Source: Tethya wilhelma
Taxonomy: Eukaryota; Porifera; Demospongiae; Tethyida; Tethyidae
DNA length: 64,000 nt
Assembly (NCBI GenBank): GCA_964030475.1
Contig: CAXIPT010000005.1
Location: 2,542,940 to 2,606,939, forward strand
Reading direction: 5' to 3'
Shown here: positions 61,033-62,301 of the stretch, piece after piece
Numbering within the stretch: position 1 is the first letter of the stretch
Layout of the letters: each line of letters starts with the position of its first letter
Position numbers and translations under genes: made by a program
The notes under the pieces: model-generated
What the model saw: the letters and a program-made list of their open reading frames with translations, nothing else
Told to the model about the DNA's origin: nothing
Databases searched by the model: none

Positions 61033-62158
61033 AGTTGAAAGAAGTTGTGTTTGTTGATTGTGAAGATGGTCTGCTTCCCCCTCACCTCGCTGATGGGAGA
61101 CTCAGTTCTCAATTACTACTAGTGACATTCATTCCAAGGTTAGTGTGTCTTACCACCAGATCTGAGGGTAGATGTGCTAGATCTTTTTAAATGCACTATA
61201 AGTGTAATCATTATTGCTTTAGTAGTATGCCCAGTGGCTATATATCTAAAGTTGGTACAAAAGCTAGCACATAGATAGAGAAAACAAGATTGGATGCTTT
61301 TACATCTTATTCTTTGTTTTTTTATCTTCTAAAACTTGTTCAAAGTTAACTTATTGAGATCTGGCCGTCTGTGGCATTATAGACTTACTGCATGTGGAAC
61401 TCGGTTTGATGGCATTTGCTTAGCTCTAGGGGGTGACATAGGATCGGAAGTGGGTGTGGCTAACAAATTTTTCCGCCGCACTTTGCGTGCAATACTTTTT
61501 TCCTCTCCCAATGGTAAAATTCTGTATGAAACCCTGGTAATGGTCCCCATTTGATTATCACAGTGTATATAGTGAAGTGAATATAGCTATGCTCTCCGCC
61601 CTCGGGTTTACTCAATATTGCCAAGTGTATTTCCATAAACACCCTAGTAGGCATGATCTAAATTGCTTGTATCCCACCACTTACACCACTTACACTTGTC
61701 TCTAGCTTCTTCCCACTTTTGAGTGCAGTTTTGACTTGAACAAGAGTTTAGTCAACTTTGGCAGTTTCTTAAACGGCACCCAGGATAATATGAAGGGGAA
61801 AATCGAGGGAAACGGTTTTCCCGAAACGGTTCGGTTTTCCCCTTGCTCAAATGTGTTAATAGTATGGCTTCCCAGTTTGCAACGTAGCAGTGACAAGAAG
61901 CCCAATGTGTATAGCTTTTTGTATACTCAAACTCTAGCTTAATGGATGTAATTATTTGTCTTCAGATGAATATCTACCATTTCCTTTGCATCCCCCTTAT
62001 GTTTACGCCATGATTACATGTACACACACAGTCATGAGACAAGTTATGTGGGTTCTATCACCCTACAAGAGCTGATAACAGAAGAAACTCTGACAATCAA
62101 CATCACTGGGTATGGATCACCAGATGAACAGTACTGCCAGAAACTAAACCAGAAATGA
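14048..62158 (+). CDS. DLEC1: DLEC1/CFAP81 ciliary ASH/MSP-domain protein (whole gene)
   Basis: Axonemal/ciliary scaffold protein built of repeated immunoglobulin-like ASH/MSP domains. I place 28 exons over 48.1 kb, about 1285 residues against about 1755 in human. The N-terminal helix (LERHVIQARAKALAEDEKVLS), the SNMWGEYTDQLIC motif near the C-terminus and the terminal GYGSPDEQY all match human DLEC1 in order. Phases agree at every junction except exon 16 (phase 1) to exon 17 (phase 0), where about one ASH domain of the human protein is also missing. A second segment expected between exons 23 and 24 was not found either, although phase is continuous there. Introns 10, 16, 21 and 23 carry other genes. 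The exon blocks are listed separately. Confidence 0.85.
15737..15946. repeat. Family F element inside DLEC1 intron 7
   Basis: Bounded by 'gctccaaattttcat' and 'gccacgaaaatttggagc', inverted with respect to the copy at 1-180, with a short internal duplication of 'cacgaaattcaatattatgc'. It sits wholly within the 288-base intron between exons 7 and 8. Confidence 0.65.
16383..17062. mobile_element. 680-bp inverted-repeat element (family C relative) in DLEC1 intron 9
   Basis: Terminal inverted repeats of about 65 bases. The left end reads 'tagcctcgtccccaggccc', then 'tctgcgtgct' and 'tgacgatccttacc'. The right end is its complement with few changes. A second inner inverted copy of 'gcacgcagagggcctggg' at about 16470 suggests nested or composite ends. 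There is no transposase ORF. Confidence 0.75.
17672..18175 (-). CDS. 3CxxC-type zinc-finger (RTP-like) protein, copy 1
   Basis: Single-exon ORF of 167 residues from MAGRGARSS. The ORF opens 13 codons earlier, but this start aligns with the paralogue at 27321. A Cys-rich core reads WTSNRAWCIIDLRQQRI, then FAQGCRMCNRMVSPHFDEQAVEDM. The C-terminus, RCGMCQRLGERCC, follows an acidic linker (SDDDGSTEEEED). The pattern W-x-S...C, QxC-x2-C...P and a final C-x2-C is that of the zf-3CxxC domain of receptor-transporting proteins and fungal relatives. Vertebrate RTP4 is interferon-induced and helps GPCR trafficking, but the role here is unknown. There is no membrane anchor, unlike vertebrate RTPs. It lies antisense within DLEC1 intron 10. 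Confidence 0.65.
   Translation of the reverse strand: MAGRGARSSPRSIIREVMSDYDVKPREIPYGAPFDPKMDNLKKISWSKRYFTTREYAAFNHNSQSRCGNRWTSNRAWCIIDLRQQRIVHTFAQGCRMCNRMVSPHFDEQAVEDMAEYAVKMYLRRSGIEAWPERSDDDGSTEEEEDNKKPHDEERCGMCQRLGERCC
18176..19021. other. Intronic stretch with a TGATG microsatellite
   Basis: A (TGATG)n tract lies at 18359-18384, followed by 'gatgtgtg' degenerate repeats. Otherwise there are only short reading frames without recognisable motifs; a 75-codon frame near 18653 is not supported. Confidence 0.35.
19022..19354 (+). mobile_element. tRNA-derived SINE-like element with poly(A) tail
   Basis: A 'ggttcgagtccctcc' motif at about 19108 matches the pol III B box (GGTTCGANTCC). The sequence ends in 25 consecutive A bases (19330-19354). 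The head carries a direct duplication of 'tatggtggcttgttcaccat'. A B box plus poly(A) with no ORF is the layout of a SINE retroposon. I could not identify clear target-site duplications. Confidence 0.6.
19355..20882. other. AT-rich intronic sequence, no gene seen
   Basis: Reading frames up to 113 codons (19944-20285) have no domain motifs, and I see no paralogue elsewhere in the window. Probably non-coding or an old repeat remnant. Confidence 0.35.
20883..22109 (-). CDS. CD225/dispanin (IFITM-type) two-pass membrane protein
   Basis: Five exons on the minus strand: 22109-22022, 21691-21611, 21516-21467, 21334-21206, 21050-20883. Splice sites and phases agree throughout and give 171 residues. 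The N-terminal half is hydrophilic, rich in Pro, Ser and Thr (SPTSPRQSPTATTATD). The C-terminal half has TM1 (LVLFLIVLSLIFLQLHALIF), a basic loop (NEQAKKFKASGDLQRAKKY) and TM2 (YTLVCCVIAFILLVGLYMVV). This two-TM layout with a G-D-x2-x-A-x2 loop resembles CD225/dispanin proteins such as PRRT and IFITM. Similarity is by pattern only. It is nested antisense in DLEC1 intron 10, and a family A repeat sits in its own first intron. Confidence 0.6.
21735..21912 (+). repeat. Family A (HINE-like) short copy
   Basis: Left end 'aagcctcggtgcatgcat...gaggattacggtagtcg' and right end 'gcttatgcaccttaggtac', only about 180 bases apart. A deletion derivative, inside intron 1 of the CD225-like gene. Confidence 0.65.
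22334..22606 (-). pseudogene. Fragment resembling the CD225-like gene's second exon
   Basis: The reading frame contains SNPAYPVATDCSNESDTRTSHSI. The neighbouring gene, read on past its exon 2, gives a related sequence with 'tctgacataagaacatctcatgg'. No transmembrane exons follow. Probably a partial duplicate. Confidence 0.35.
22849..23782 (-). CDS. Lysozyme-like domain protein, copy X1
   Basis: Exons 23782-23746, 23686-23460 and 23040-22849 on the minus strand, in phase, 151 residues. Exon 1 encodes MAKVTPPHPAAPG. The core GSGVGPFLISEPYWIDGT, then GGKWMDCMGPG and YSERVMQGYIHFYA, then PTNEDYVRLYYGP and ALWESVKALLPP, follows the 'GPxQI...YW.DA...Y...RYA...PT.ED.ARIHNGGP...YW..V' layout of lysozyme-like glycoside hydrolases, including invertebrate-type relatives. 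The place where that family carries its catalytic Glu reads VLTG here, so activity is doubtful. There is no signal peptide. Paralogues X2 and X3 follow in tandem. The call rests on pattern alone. Confidence 0.5.
23107..23197. mobile_element. 91-bp hairpin MITE in intron 2 of X1
   Basis: The arms 'tagccttgtaaaccaggccc' and 'gagggtttggtttacgagac' are inverted complements with few mismatches. The inner arm 'gctatgcttagc' pairs with 'gctaagcatagc'. The ends resemble family C termini ('tagcctcgt..ccaggccc'). Confidence 0.7.
23783..24298. other. Spacer between X1 and X2
   Basis: Upstream region of X1; no further exon or repeat that I can support. Confidence 0.3.
24299..26038 (-). CDS. Lysozyme-like domain protein, copy X2
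   Basis: Exons 26038-25999, 25931-25705 and 24460-24299, in phase, 142 residues. It starts MAAKVNPPHPAAPG and keeps GSGVGPFLITEPYWIDGTS, YYSERVMQ, GYIHRYAHSIFGPNPTNEDY and VKALLPPESK. It has RYA, the family-typical residues, where X1 has FYA. Exon 2 is exactly 227 bases in all three paralogues. Intron 2 (1244 bases) is swollen by a family G element that itself contains a family A element. The catalytic-Glu position again reads VLTG. Confidence 0.5.
24599..25451. mobile_element. Family G inverted-repeat element split by family A
   Basis: Left end 'taccgtagattgggaaattt' (24599) and right end 'aaatttcctgatctacggta' (to 25451) are inverted complements flanked by TA. Family A occupies 24727-25390 between the two halves, so G is the older insertion. 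A complete small relative is at 42476-42683. Confidence 0.75.
24727..25390 (+). mobile_element. Family A (HINE-like) element, full copy
   Basis: Left end 'aacccttggtgcgcatgcgc', then 'ggttatggtagtcgttttgt', then a long (GT)n. The right end is 'cgcaccaagggttatgcacc' followed by a subterminal GCACC-GGTGC hairpin and 'ttcatt'. The first 300 bases are almost identical to 55260-55555. Short terminal inverted repeats, an internal microsatellite near the left end and a 3' hairpin resemble Helentron-associated (HINE) elements; that class assignment is inference. Confidence 0.65.
26039..26820. other. Spacer between X2 and 3CxxC copy 2
   Basis: Contains a 100-codon plus-strand frame (26407-26709) with no recognisable motif. 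I do not consider it a supported gene. Confidence 0.3.
26821..27321 (-). CDS. 3CxxC-type zinc-finger (RTP-like) protein, copy 2
   Basis: Single exon, 166 residues, starting MAARRESTSNSRRIIRQVMS. It shares with copy 1 the motif order PSEIPLGPHFD, RTWTSAHSWCVIDLKQQRI, FAQKCKACNRKVSPHFDDEAIEDMAEYAV, then an acidic linker and CTMCQRLGYRCC. The conserved Cys pairs and the Trp-Cys fit a zf-3CxxC zinc-binding domain. A third copy, cut short by a tandem duplication, lies immediately upstream at 28327. Confidence 0.65.
   Translation of the reverse strand: MAARRESTSNSRRIIRQVMSVNDVEPSEIPLGPHFDAESDDMSKIKRSLRYFRTKGLARFKVHSGCDRTWTSAHSWCVIDLKQQRILQNFAQKCKACNRKVSPHFDDEAIEDMAEYAVTMYLRKSGREEWPERSDDDGSIEEEEDNRKPHDEERCTMCQRLGYRCC
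27024..29041. repeat. 1-kb tandem duplication with breakpoint in a GT microsatellite
   Basis: The segment 27024-28025 is repeated at 28026-29041 with very high identity, including the 5' part of the 3CxxC gene, its upstream region and the left end of a family A element with its (GT)n tract. The join at 28025/28026 lies exactly between (GT)n and the middle of the gene copy. A misalignment or slippage at the microsatellite is the simplest explanation. Confidence 0.8.
28026..28327 (-). pseudogene. 3CxxC zinc-finger copy 3, 3'-truncated
   Basis: Identical in nearly every codon to copy 2 through CKACNRK, after which the frame runs straight into the (GT)n tract, giving a Thr-His run. The C-terminal CxxC pair and acidic tail are lost. 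It was created by the tandem duplication, so it is recent. Confidence 0.75.
28949..29560 (+). mobile_element. Family A (HINE-like) element
   Basis: Left end 'aagcctcggcgcgtgagtat', long (GT)n at about 28998-29042, body with 'cttcgagaccacacccat', right end 'agtgcgtcgaggcttgtgca' plus a GCACC-GGTGC hairpin. The left end also survives at 27939-28025 as the truncated partner of the tandem duplication. Confidence 0.65.
29853..30531 (-). CDS. Lysozyme-like domain protein, copy X3
   Basis: Exons 30531-30489, 30410-30184 and 30008-29853, in phase, 141 residues. It starts MAETKVNPPNPAAPG, with the core GSGIGPFFITEPYWIDATS, YYSERVMQ, GYIRRYAHEIFGPNPTMEDY and VKALLPHETK. It is the most diverged of the three and keeps the family-typical YWIDA and RRYA. 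The position of the expected catalytic Glu reads VLTG here too. A 'tatataaag' box on the minus strand near 30652-30660 may be its TATA element. Confidence 0.5.
31320..32029 (+). pseudogene. THAP-domain gene of the Kolobok element, frameshifted
   Basis: ATG at 31320 opens MVYKCVATGCSNSS, the first C-x4-C of a THAP zinc finger. The rest of the domain (LYKFHKDPELRHEWEKQV, then FLCSEHFTDDCF with C-x2-H, and the LKPGAIPTVFP end) is in another frame, so one or two bases were lost or gained near 31350-31375. A basic nuclear-localisation-like stretch (RKRPRKDEIG) follows, then a donor-like GTACTG and a second segment (31781-32029) with an acidic, Thr-rich sequence. THAP domains bind DNA, here presumably the element's ends. 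Confidence 0.65.
32348..33030 (-). pseudogene. P2X7 intracellular ('ballast')-like domain gene, broken
   Basis: Minus strand. The ATG at 33030 opens an acidic Ser-rich N-terminus (MAESTDEELSDSSHESS), interrupted by a frame change near 32890. Next comes YLYEPEKPS, then RIGNTDW, a GTAAGA...CAG intron (donor at about 32751), and WCQCGGCVAM with ESVCCCEID, CIVNHDGFDPVCLN. A second frame change near 32480 leads to YRQLVSWCWG, an in-frame stop, RVVLPSCAV and IRNKFPSSEYAGF. This Cys pattern and order is that of the Zn-binding C-terminal domain of P2X7 receptors, also found as free-standing genes in invertebrates. Confidence 0.7.
33918..34618 (+). mobile_element. Family A (HINE-like) element
   Basis: Left end 'aagcctcggcgcgtgcgtag', right end 'agtgcgccgaggcttatgca' with the GCACC-GGTGC hairpin. 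The (GT)n is short ('gtccgtctgtccc'). It shares the interior 'gagcgcttagcttcgagacc' with the other copies. Confidence 0.65.
34946..36747 (+). CDS. DLEC1: DLEC1 exons 11-16
   Basis: Exons 34946-35123, 35380-35620, 35754-35952, 36267-36416, 36501-36584, 36651-36747, phases consistent. They complete the second ASH domain (FSISPTEFHLSAGASISF, TVQFEPSNVGEHLEDF). The third domain follows (VEFNPVNPHTTAQRTVIIKN, FSWSFYRPI, FSIKPSSGVLSAGEAKRFSL), then the start of a fourth (IQMSPPVVLFASELPIASE, VSYHWDGYESDGLCM). Exon 16 ends in phase 1. Confidence 0.85.
36075..36155 (+). repeat. tRNA-like sequence or SINE fragment in DLEC1 intron 13
   Basis: 'tagtttaatggc' resembles a pol III A box and 'gggttcaaatctc' 36 bases later resembles a B box/T-loop, with tRNA-like spacing. 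The acceptor-stem ends do not pair well, so a functional tRNA is unlikely. A tRNA-derived SINE remnant fits better. Confidence 0.4.
36810..38360 (+). CDS. Ulp1-type SUMO-protease domain protein with PHD finger (probably transposon-derived)
   Basis: Uninterrupted ORF of 516 residues inside DLEC1 intron 16. In order: an acidic start, a CRCG...HSKQC zinc knuckle (64-77), Lys/Pro-Ser-Gln repeats (about 98-122), an SH3/KOW-like stretch (FKPGDSVAVHLP, 156 on), a C48 peptidase domain, and a C-terminal PHD finger (C463, C465, C482, C485, H490, C493, C511, C514). The protease triad is intact: H340-W341, D358 in VYDTM, C399 in NSSDCGV, with Q393. WLND (289-292) is the usual Ulp1 entry motif. GC content is visibly higher than the flanks. 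An acceptor-like ACAG at about 36909 means the true start may be spliced. Such proteins are often encoded by mobile elements. Confidence 0.75.
   Translation: MYTHTIIQRHENRSVAIVQLMEDCIHTYTIDVQENWSTEDAESEDDIPEDLLLDIIEDNAMAGCRCGSYGRAHSKQCPMNPRNKYTKTSADRYKNKSSKPSQSIDEAKPSQSKEKPKPSQPTDEPEHMLPGEEPAKSPTKPKDEQGSSDEDTEAAFKPGDSVAVHLPRMKGQHLICRITAINGGQYTLSCKGGTLSERFAKSQLYQWKDKGDDINLDKWRLSEPFSVKQVTDEDVVSCSCSLPQHTDYVLVESDEDEPNRDTEADGAIRNLLYTLSAEDLDTIQQLSGWLNDNVITSSQKLLLQHFPHVGGLQPSTLQEVRGFVVHRSYFVQIINVGRVHWCVVSNIGCEENEINVYDTMYSSVQSSSVPIVASLVLCQSPSLKINMINVARQTNSSDCGVLAVAIAFDLCSGEDPSAVTYDPRGIRPHLKECPKNIHLSRFPGKPRRSTRKVKMSKEVKLFCTCRMPEIEAELTTNPMVQCDQCSEWFHRSCMTIPDEVLDNPDDTQWTCKSCLL
38361..38737. other. 3' flank of the Ulp1-PHD ORF
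   Basis: AT-rich sequence, no gene seen. I looked for inverted termini matching the 36750-36900 region and saw none. Confidence 0.3.
38738..39008. mobile_element. Long-hairpin MITE, family E copy 1
   Basis: The arms of about 95 bases ('caagtgaaaaaaacattgaa...gtgtg' and its complement) are near-perfect inverted repeats around a unique centre at about 38830-38915. The family marker 'aggaatggccaaatcgtaaa' is also in 45439-45711. Confidence 0.8.
39294..39790. repeat. Family D element, short copy
   Basis: Begins 'ttccaaataacgcacacttg' and ends 'gggccatccgtgccattc'. The same start is at 46650 and the same end at 47855, where the two are 1.2 kb apart. It contains an (AAG)n purine run at about 39556-39590. 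Confidence 0.65.
39935..41255 (+). CDS. DLEC1: DLEC1 exons 17-21
   Basis: Exons 39935-40092, 40181-40337, 40538-40648, 40870-41000, 41071-41255, phases consistent among themselves. They carry APHGSTTVTVECHPKRPGH, the adjoining VFAEVQQPQVHLEKCELHV, ITLRNSGLISTQFTW, the INPMTDRIGPRETVTI repeat, and LDYGSNTLGTPVDLKVTVKN, matching successive ASH domains of human DLEC1. Exon 17 begins in phase 0, but exon 16 ends in phase 1, so at least one exon (or a different acceptor) is missing before it. Confidence 0.85.
41484..41942 (+). repeat. Family A element, degenerate copy
   Basis: Left end 'aaccctcagcacggcatctg' with 'gggttactgttagtcagttt', right end 'gagggttatgcaccatggtg'. A further end fragment ('gctgaggtgtatgcactagt') lies at about 42150-42300. 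Both are old copies. Confidence 0.5.
42476..42683. mobile_element. Family G MITE, complete copy
   Basis: The ends 'taccgtatagcgggaaattt' and 'aaatttcccgctatacggta' are perfect inverted complements, with TA at both edges as a possible target duplication. Interior 'gaacgaaaa' words repeat. About 208 bases, non-coding. Confidence 0.85.
42684..43544. other. Intronic sequence, no gene seen
   Basis: 3' flank of the minus-strand 7TM gene, with no supported exons or repeats. Confidence 0.3.
43545..48389 (-). CDS. Seven-transmembrane protein with cysteine-containing ectodomain, unknown family
   Basis: Two exons, 48389-47952 and 44876-43545, in phase 0, 589 residues. Exon 1 has a signal peptide (MSLIWSLFGALMVIIANTG) and an ectodomain with CESENDTCVECYHK and CFDDDCNKT. 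Exon 2 has seven hydrophobic segments, from YILAFYICGMVLAVVITAVL to LLGFYQTAVVLVGAYLFYW. Between TM5 and TM6 lies a basic loop (HAKDKEKGKRDPQGCFEFTLC). The tail carries a Ser-Gln repeat from a TTTGAC hexanucleotide array (43687-43740) and an acidic end. The layout resembles a receptor, but I see no DRY, NPxxY or other known GPCR signature. Decayed paralogues lie upstream. Nested antisense in DLEC1 intron 21. Confidence 0.65.
45127..45370. mobile_element. Family F element, full copy
   Basis: Bounded by 'tatggctccaaatttttatg' and 'aaaacttggagctaaatg', with interior 'gattgtgattcacgaaaatt' and 'agacagacttttcacgaact' shared with 1-180. Lies in the 3.1-kb intron of the 7TM gene. Confidence 0.7.
45439..45711. 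mobile_element. Long-hairpin MITE, family E copy 2
   Basis: Inverted arms of about 100 bases with 'gaatgaccaaatcgtaaaaa' on the left and 'tttttacgatttggccattc' on the right, as in copy 1. Lies in the 7TM gene's intron. Confidence 0.8.
45775..46350. mobile_element. Family B element (576 bp)
   Basis: The ends 'ggggcgaacctgagcgagcc' and 'gctcgctcaggctcgcccca' are inverted complements, and a (GTCT)n tract follows the left end. The same 'gagcctgagcgag' word occurs inside family A copies, so the families share parts. Confidence 0.7.
46650..47855. repeat. Family D element, long copy
   Basis: Same start and end as 39294-39790 but with about 700 extra interior bases. No transposase is recognisable in the interior. 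Confidence 0.55.
48866..48959. repeat. GGCCCA-rich hairpin
   Basis: Outer arms 'agttatagcatgggccc' and 'gggcccatgctataact'-like, with inner 'tgctgtattggccca' pairing with 'tgggccaatacagca'. A 'ggcccagtgtt' motif is repeated in the centre. A compact MITE or fold-back about 480 bases upstream of the 7TM gene start. Confidence 0.7.
49240..50149. other. Duplicated upstream flank of the 7TM gene
   Basis: The block around 49330-49500 ('gcagccaattgaactcaaaa', 'gaagaagcttagtactgtaa') recurs at 54310-54490 upstream of copy 2's first exon, showing that the duplication unit included the 5' flank. No other gene seen. Confidence 0.5.
50150..50597 (-). pseudogene. 7TM gene copy 2, decayed exon 2 fragment
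   Basis: Homologous to TM1 through TM4 of the intact gene: LLYIYLNTKRWDKILKTLGVMKRANKYAKSK, DVHIDEPFIHALPW, then a frame change at about 50320. GLICFLLGVFSCISYC follows, then a stop, then IGIALSTFGPITCLTAHLPYI. The sequence then ends without TM5-7. At least one frameshift and one stop are visible. Confidence 0.75.
51140..51400. repeat. Family I dispersed repeat, second copy
   Basis: Shares segments with 3656-3972 (see there). Lies between the 7TM pseudogene pieces. Confidence 0.4.
51776..51776. other. Ambiguous base N
   Basis: Single N, possibly a contig join; sequence on either side need not be contiguous in the genome. Similar Ns occur at 53676, 55556 and 57977. Confidence 0.6.
51906..52642. 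mobile_element. Family H inverted-repeat element, interrupted by family C
   Basis: Left end 'gtagactcgggttattaggt', right end 'gcttaataacctgagtctat', inverted complements. Several 'attaggcgca' words lie near both ends. Family C is inserted at 52114-52461, so H is older. Confidence 0.75.
52114..52461. mobile_element. Family C element, full copy nested in H
   Basis: Ends 'tagcctcgttcccaggccc' and 'gggcctggggacgaggcta' are inverted complements; the interior matches 6108-6425 in reverse. About 348 bases, non-coding. Confidence 0.8.
52680..53215 (-). pseudogene. Non-LTR retrotransposon reverse transcriptase remnant
   Basis: Minus-strand pieces in different frames match RT landmarks in order: WKTHQSTPVPKKGDP, SNYRFISLSCIISKVFERL, EVDVVFSKVFDSVSHQLLLY and GVPQGNILGPLF. 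The catalytic YxDD region is absent. Frame changes between pieces and missing flanks show a dead fragment. The class is non-LTR by motif wording; the clade is not assignable. Confidence 0.7.
53216..53675. other. Intronic sequence, no gene seen
   Basis: AT-rich, bounded by the N at 53676. No exon of the 7TM copy 2 is visible here. Confidence 0.3.
53677..53764 (-). pseudogene. 7TM gene copy 2, first exon cut at an N
   Basis: ATG at 53764 and MSLLWSLFGILVVVAANTG, the same signal peptide as the intact gene, followed by SLAEPPTFG. Homology stops exactly at the N (53676), so an assembly join is as likely as real truncation. Confidence 0.6.
54486..55555. repeat. Two family A pieces flanking an unassigned stretch
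   Basis: A reversed right end ('gcaccaaggtgcaaaaccct') lies at 54486-54530. A forward left part at 55260-55555 is nearly identical to the start of the copy at 24727 but is cut off at the N (55556). Between them are frames of 69-102 codons without motifs. Confidence 0.5.
55557..55650 (-). pseudogene. 7TM gene copy 3, first exon cut at an N
   Basis: ATG at 55650 and MSLVWSLIGILVVVIANTG followed by DSLPVQPAFGGC, aligning to the intact gene's start. It breaks at the N (55556), right after the residue where copy 2 also breaks. No further exons seen. Confidence 0.6.
55651..56865. other. Intronic sequence before DLEC1 exon 22
   Basis: Upstream flank of 7TM copy 3 ('atttgcggtgttgctaggc' as in the other copies), then AT-rich DNA. 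An 83-codon minus-strand frame at 56432-56683 has no recognisable motif. Confidence 0.35.
56866..57432 (+). CDS. DLEC1: DLEC1 exons 22-23
   Basis: Exons 56866-56961 and 57281-57432, in phase with exon 21. They encode KYLLQRTVNIGDPESRSSQQ and, with good match to human, GHGACFLVTPSSTD followed by VTAYSNMWGEYTDQLICK. A family F element occupies most of the intron between them (57021-57206). Confidence 0.85.
57021..57206. repeat. Family F element in DLEC1 intron 22
   Basis: Bounded by 'agctccaaatttttgtgcca' and 'gccacgaaaagttggagct'. A further degraded copy lies at 57745-57915 in intron 23 ('gacagacttttcaaatact'). Confidence 0.6.
57433..58340. other. Start of DLEC1 intron 23
   Basis: Contains a decayed family F copy (57745-57915), an N at 57977 and a short GT run. 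I found no ASH-domain exon, although human DLEC1 has a segment here. Confidence 0.4.
58341..59369 (-). CDS. Orphan GPCR-like seven-transmembrane receptor, intronless
   Basis: Single-exon ORF of 342 residues. A short N-terminus has N-glycosylation sites (NDT, NIT). Seven hydrophobic segments start at about residues 20, 58, 102, 143, 192, 239 and 273. The cytoplasmic loops are basic (KKTFTKKS, NTRTHRYVKRN) and the C-terminal tail is hydrophilic (HKTVKRVFFNKIQKM...). Two extracellular Cys (CSTD, CTDA) may form the usual TM3-loop disulfide. Canonical DRY and NPxxY are absent, so class assignment is open. Sponges are known to carry large lineage-specific rhodopsin-like GPCR sets. It is antisense within DLEC1 intron 23. 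Confidence 0.7.
   Translation of the reverse strand: MGNDTILNITTTDFSDDASAIIFTITGVAHILLVVIPCLLVGPPTTIVLVSDFKKTKSPISAVFIFIEVLSMVGPTIYGLPLDLSLITDRPIIGDCSTDGSSLFWSLIYFFQATLVSTTVSLSVILFVVVKKTFTKKSTLRLAVLLQTFAIVVPLILGVLRFTIELPLETLTRRGSLCTDAIGPYYYTGGIEPSVILNVFVIVFDYIPSLVTIFVFNTRTHRYVKRNTLENTGTVRSVIKILVSITLVVTIFYLLPVVYFALSLVAVESEAISFVLVYSSELMYTTYVFLIIGVHKTVKRVFFNKIQKMASIFKHRSNRIAPAPSDHQGATNTASSGITFGK
59370..59975. other. GPCR-like gene upstream region / end of DLEC1 intron 23
   Basis: AT-rich; no exon or repeat that I can support before the acceptor CTCCAG at 59975. Confidence 0.35.
59976..62158 (+). CDS. DLEC1: DLEC1 exons 24-28 (C-terminus)
   Basis: Exons 59976-60143, 60319-60444, 60733-60892, 61033-61138, 62032-62158, phases consistent, stop TGA. 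They contain LINSSPALLQFNCSTSTQYF, SVAFTLSLDDLIEKTRD, LDFGNCLLGTSVSTNVKLTN and LLLVTFIPS. The terminal SITLQELITEETLTINITGY-GSPDEQY mirrors the human C-terminus. The (GTTT)n at 60262-60307 and the (GT)n at 60989-61030 lie just before acceptors. Confidence 0.85.
60262..60307 (+). repeat. (GTTT)n microsatellite
   Basis: About eleven uninterrupted GTTT units, ending 11 bases before the acceptor of DLEC1 exon 25, in effect replacing its polypyrimidine tract. Confidence 0.85.
60989..61030 (+). repeat. (GT)n microsatellite at a splice acceptor
   Basis: About twenty GT units run directly into the CAG acceptor of DLEC1 exon 27 (61033). Exon 8 at 15990 has the same arrangement. Confidence 0.85.
61139..62031. 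other. DLEC1 intron 27
   Basis: 893 bases with two short frames (61336-61554, 61736-61942) that lack recognisable motifs. Phase of the flanking exons (2 to 2) shows no missing exon. Confidence 0.4.
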
Positions 62159-62301
62159 AACAGTATTATTATTATTAAACTTGATTGTACAAAGTATGGT
62201 GACTTTAAATGTTTATCTATCAATCATGTGTATGTATAATATTATAGGACTCAATAAGTCAGATAAAAGGGATCAGGCCACAATCTTATTCTAGTATTAT
62301 T

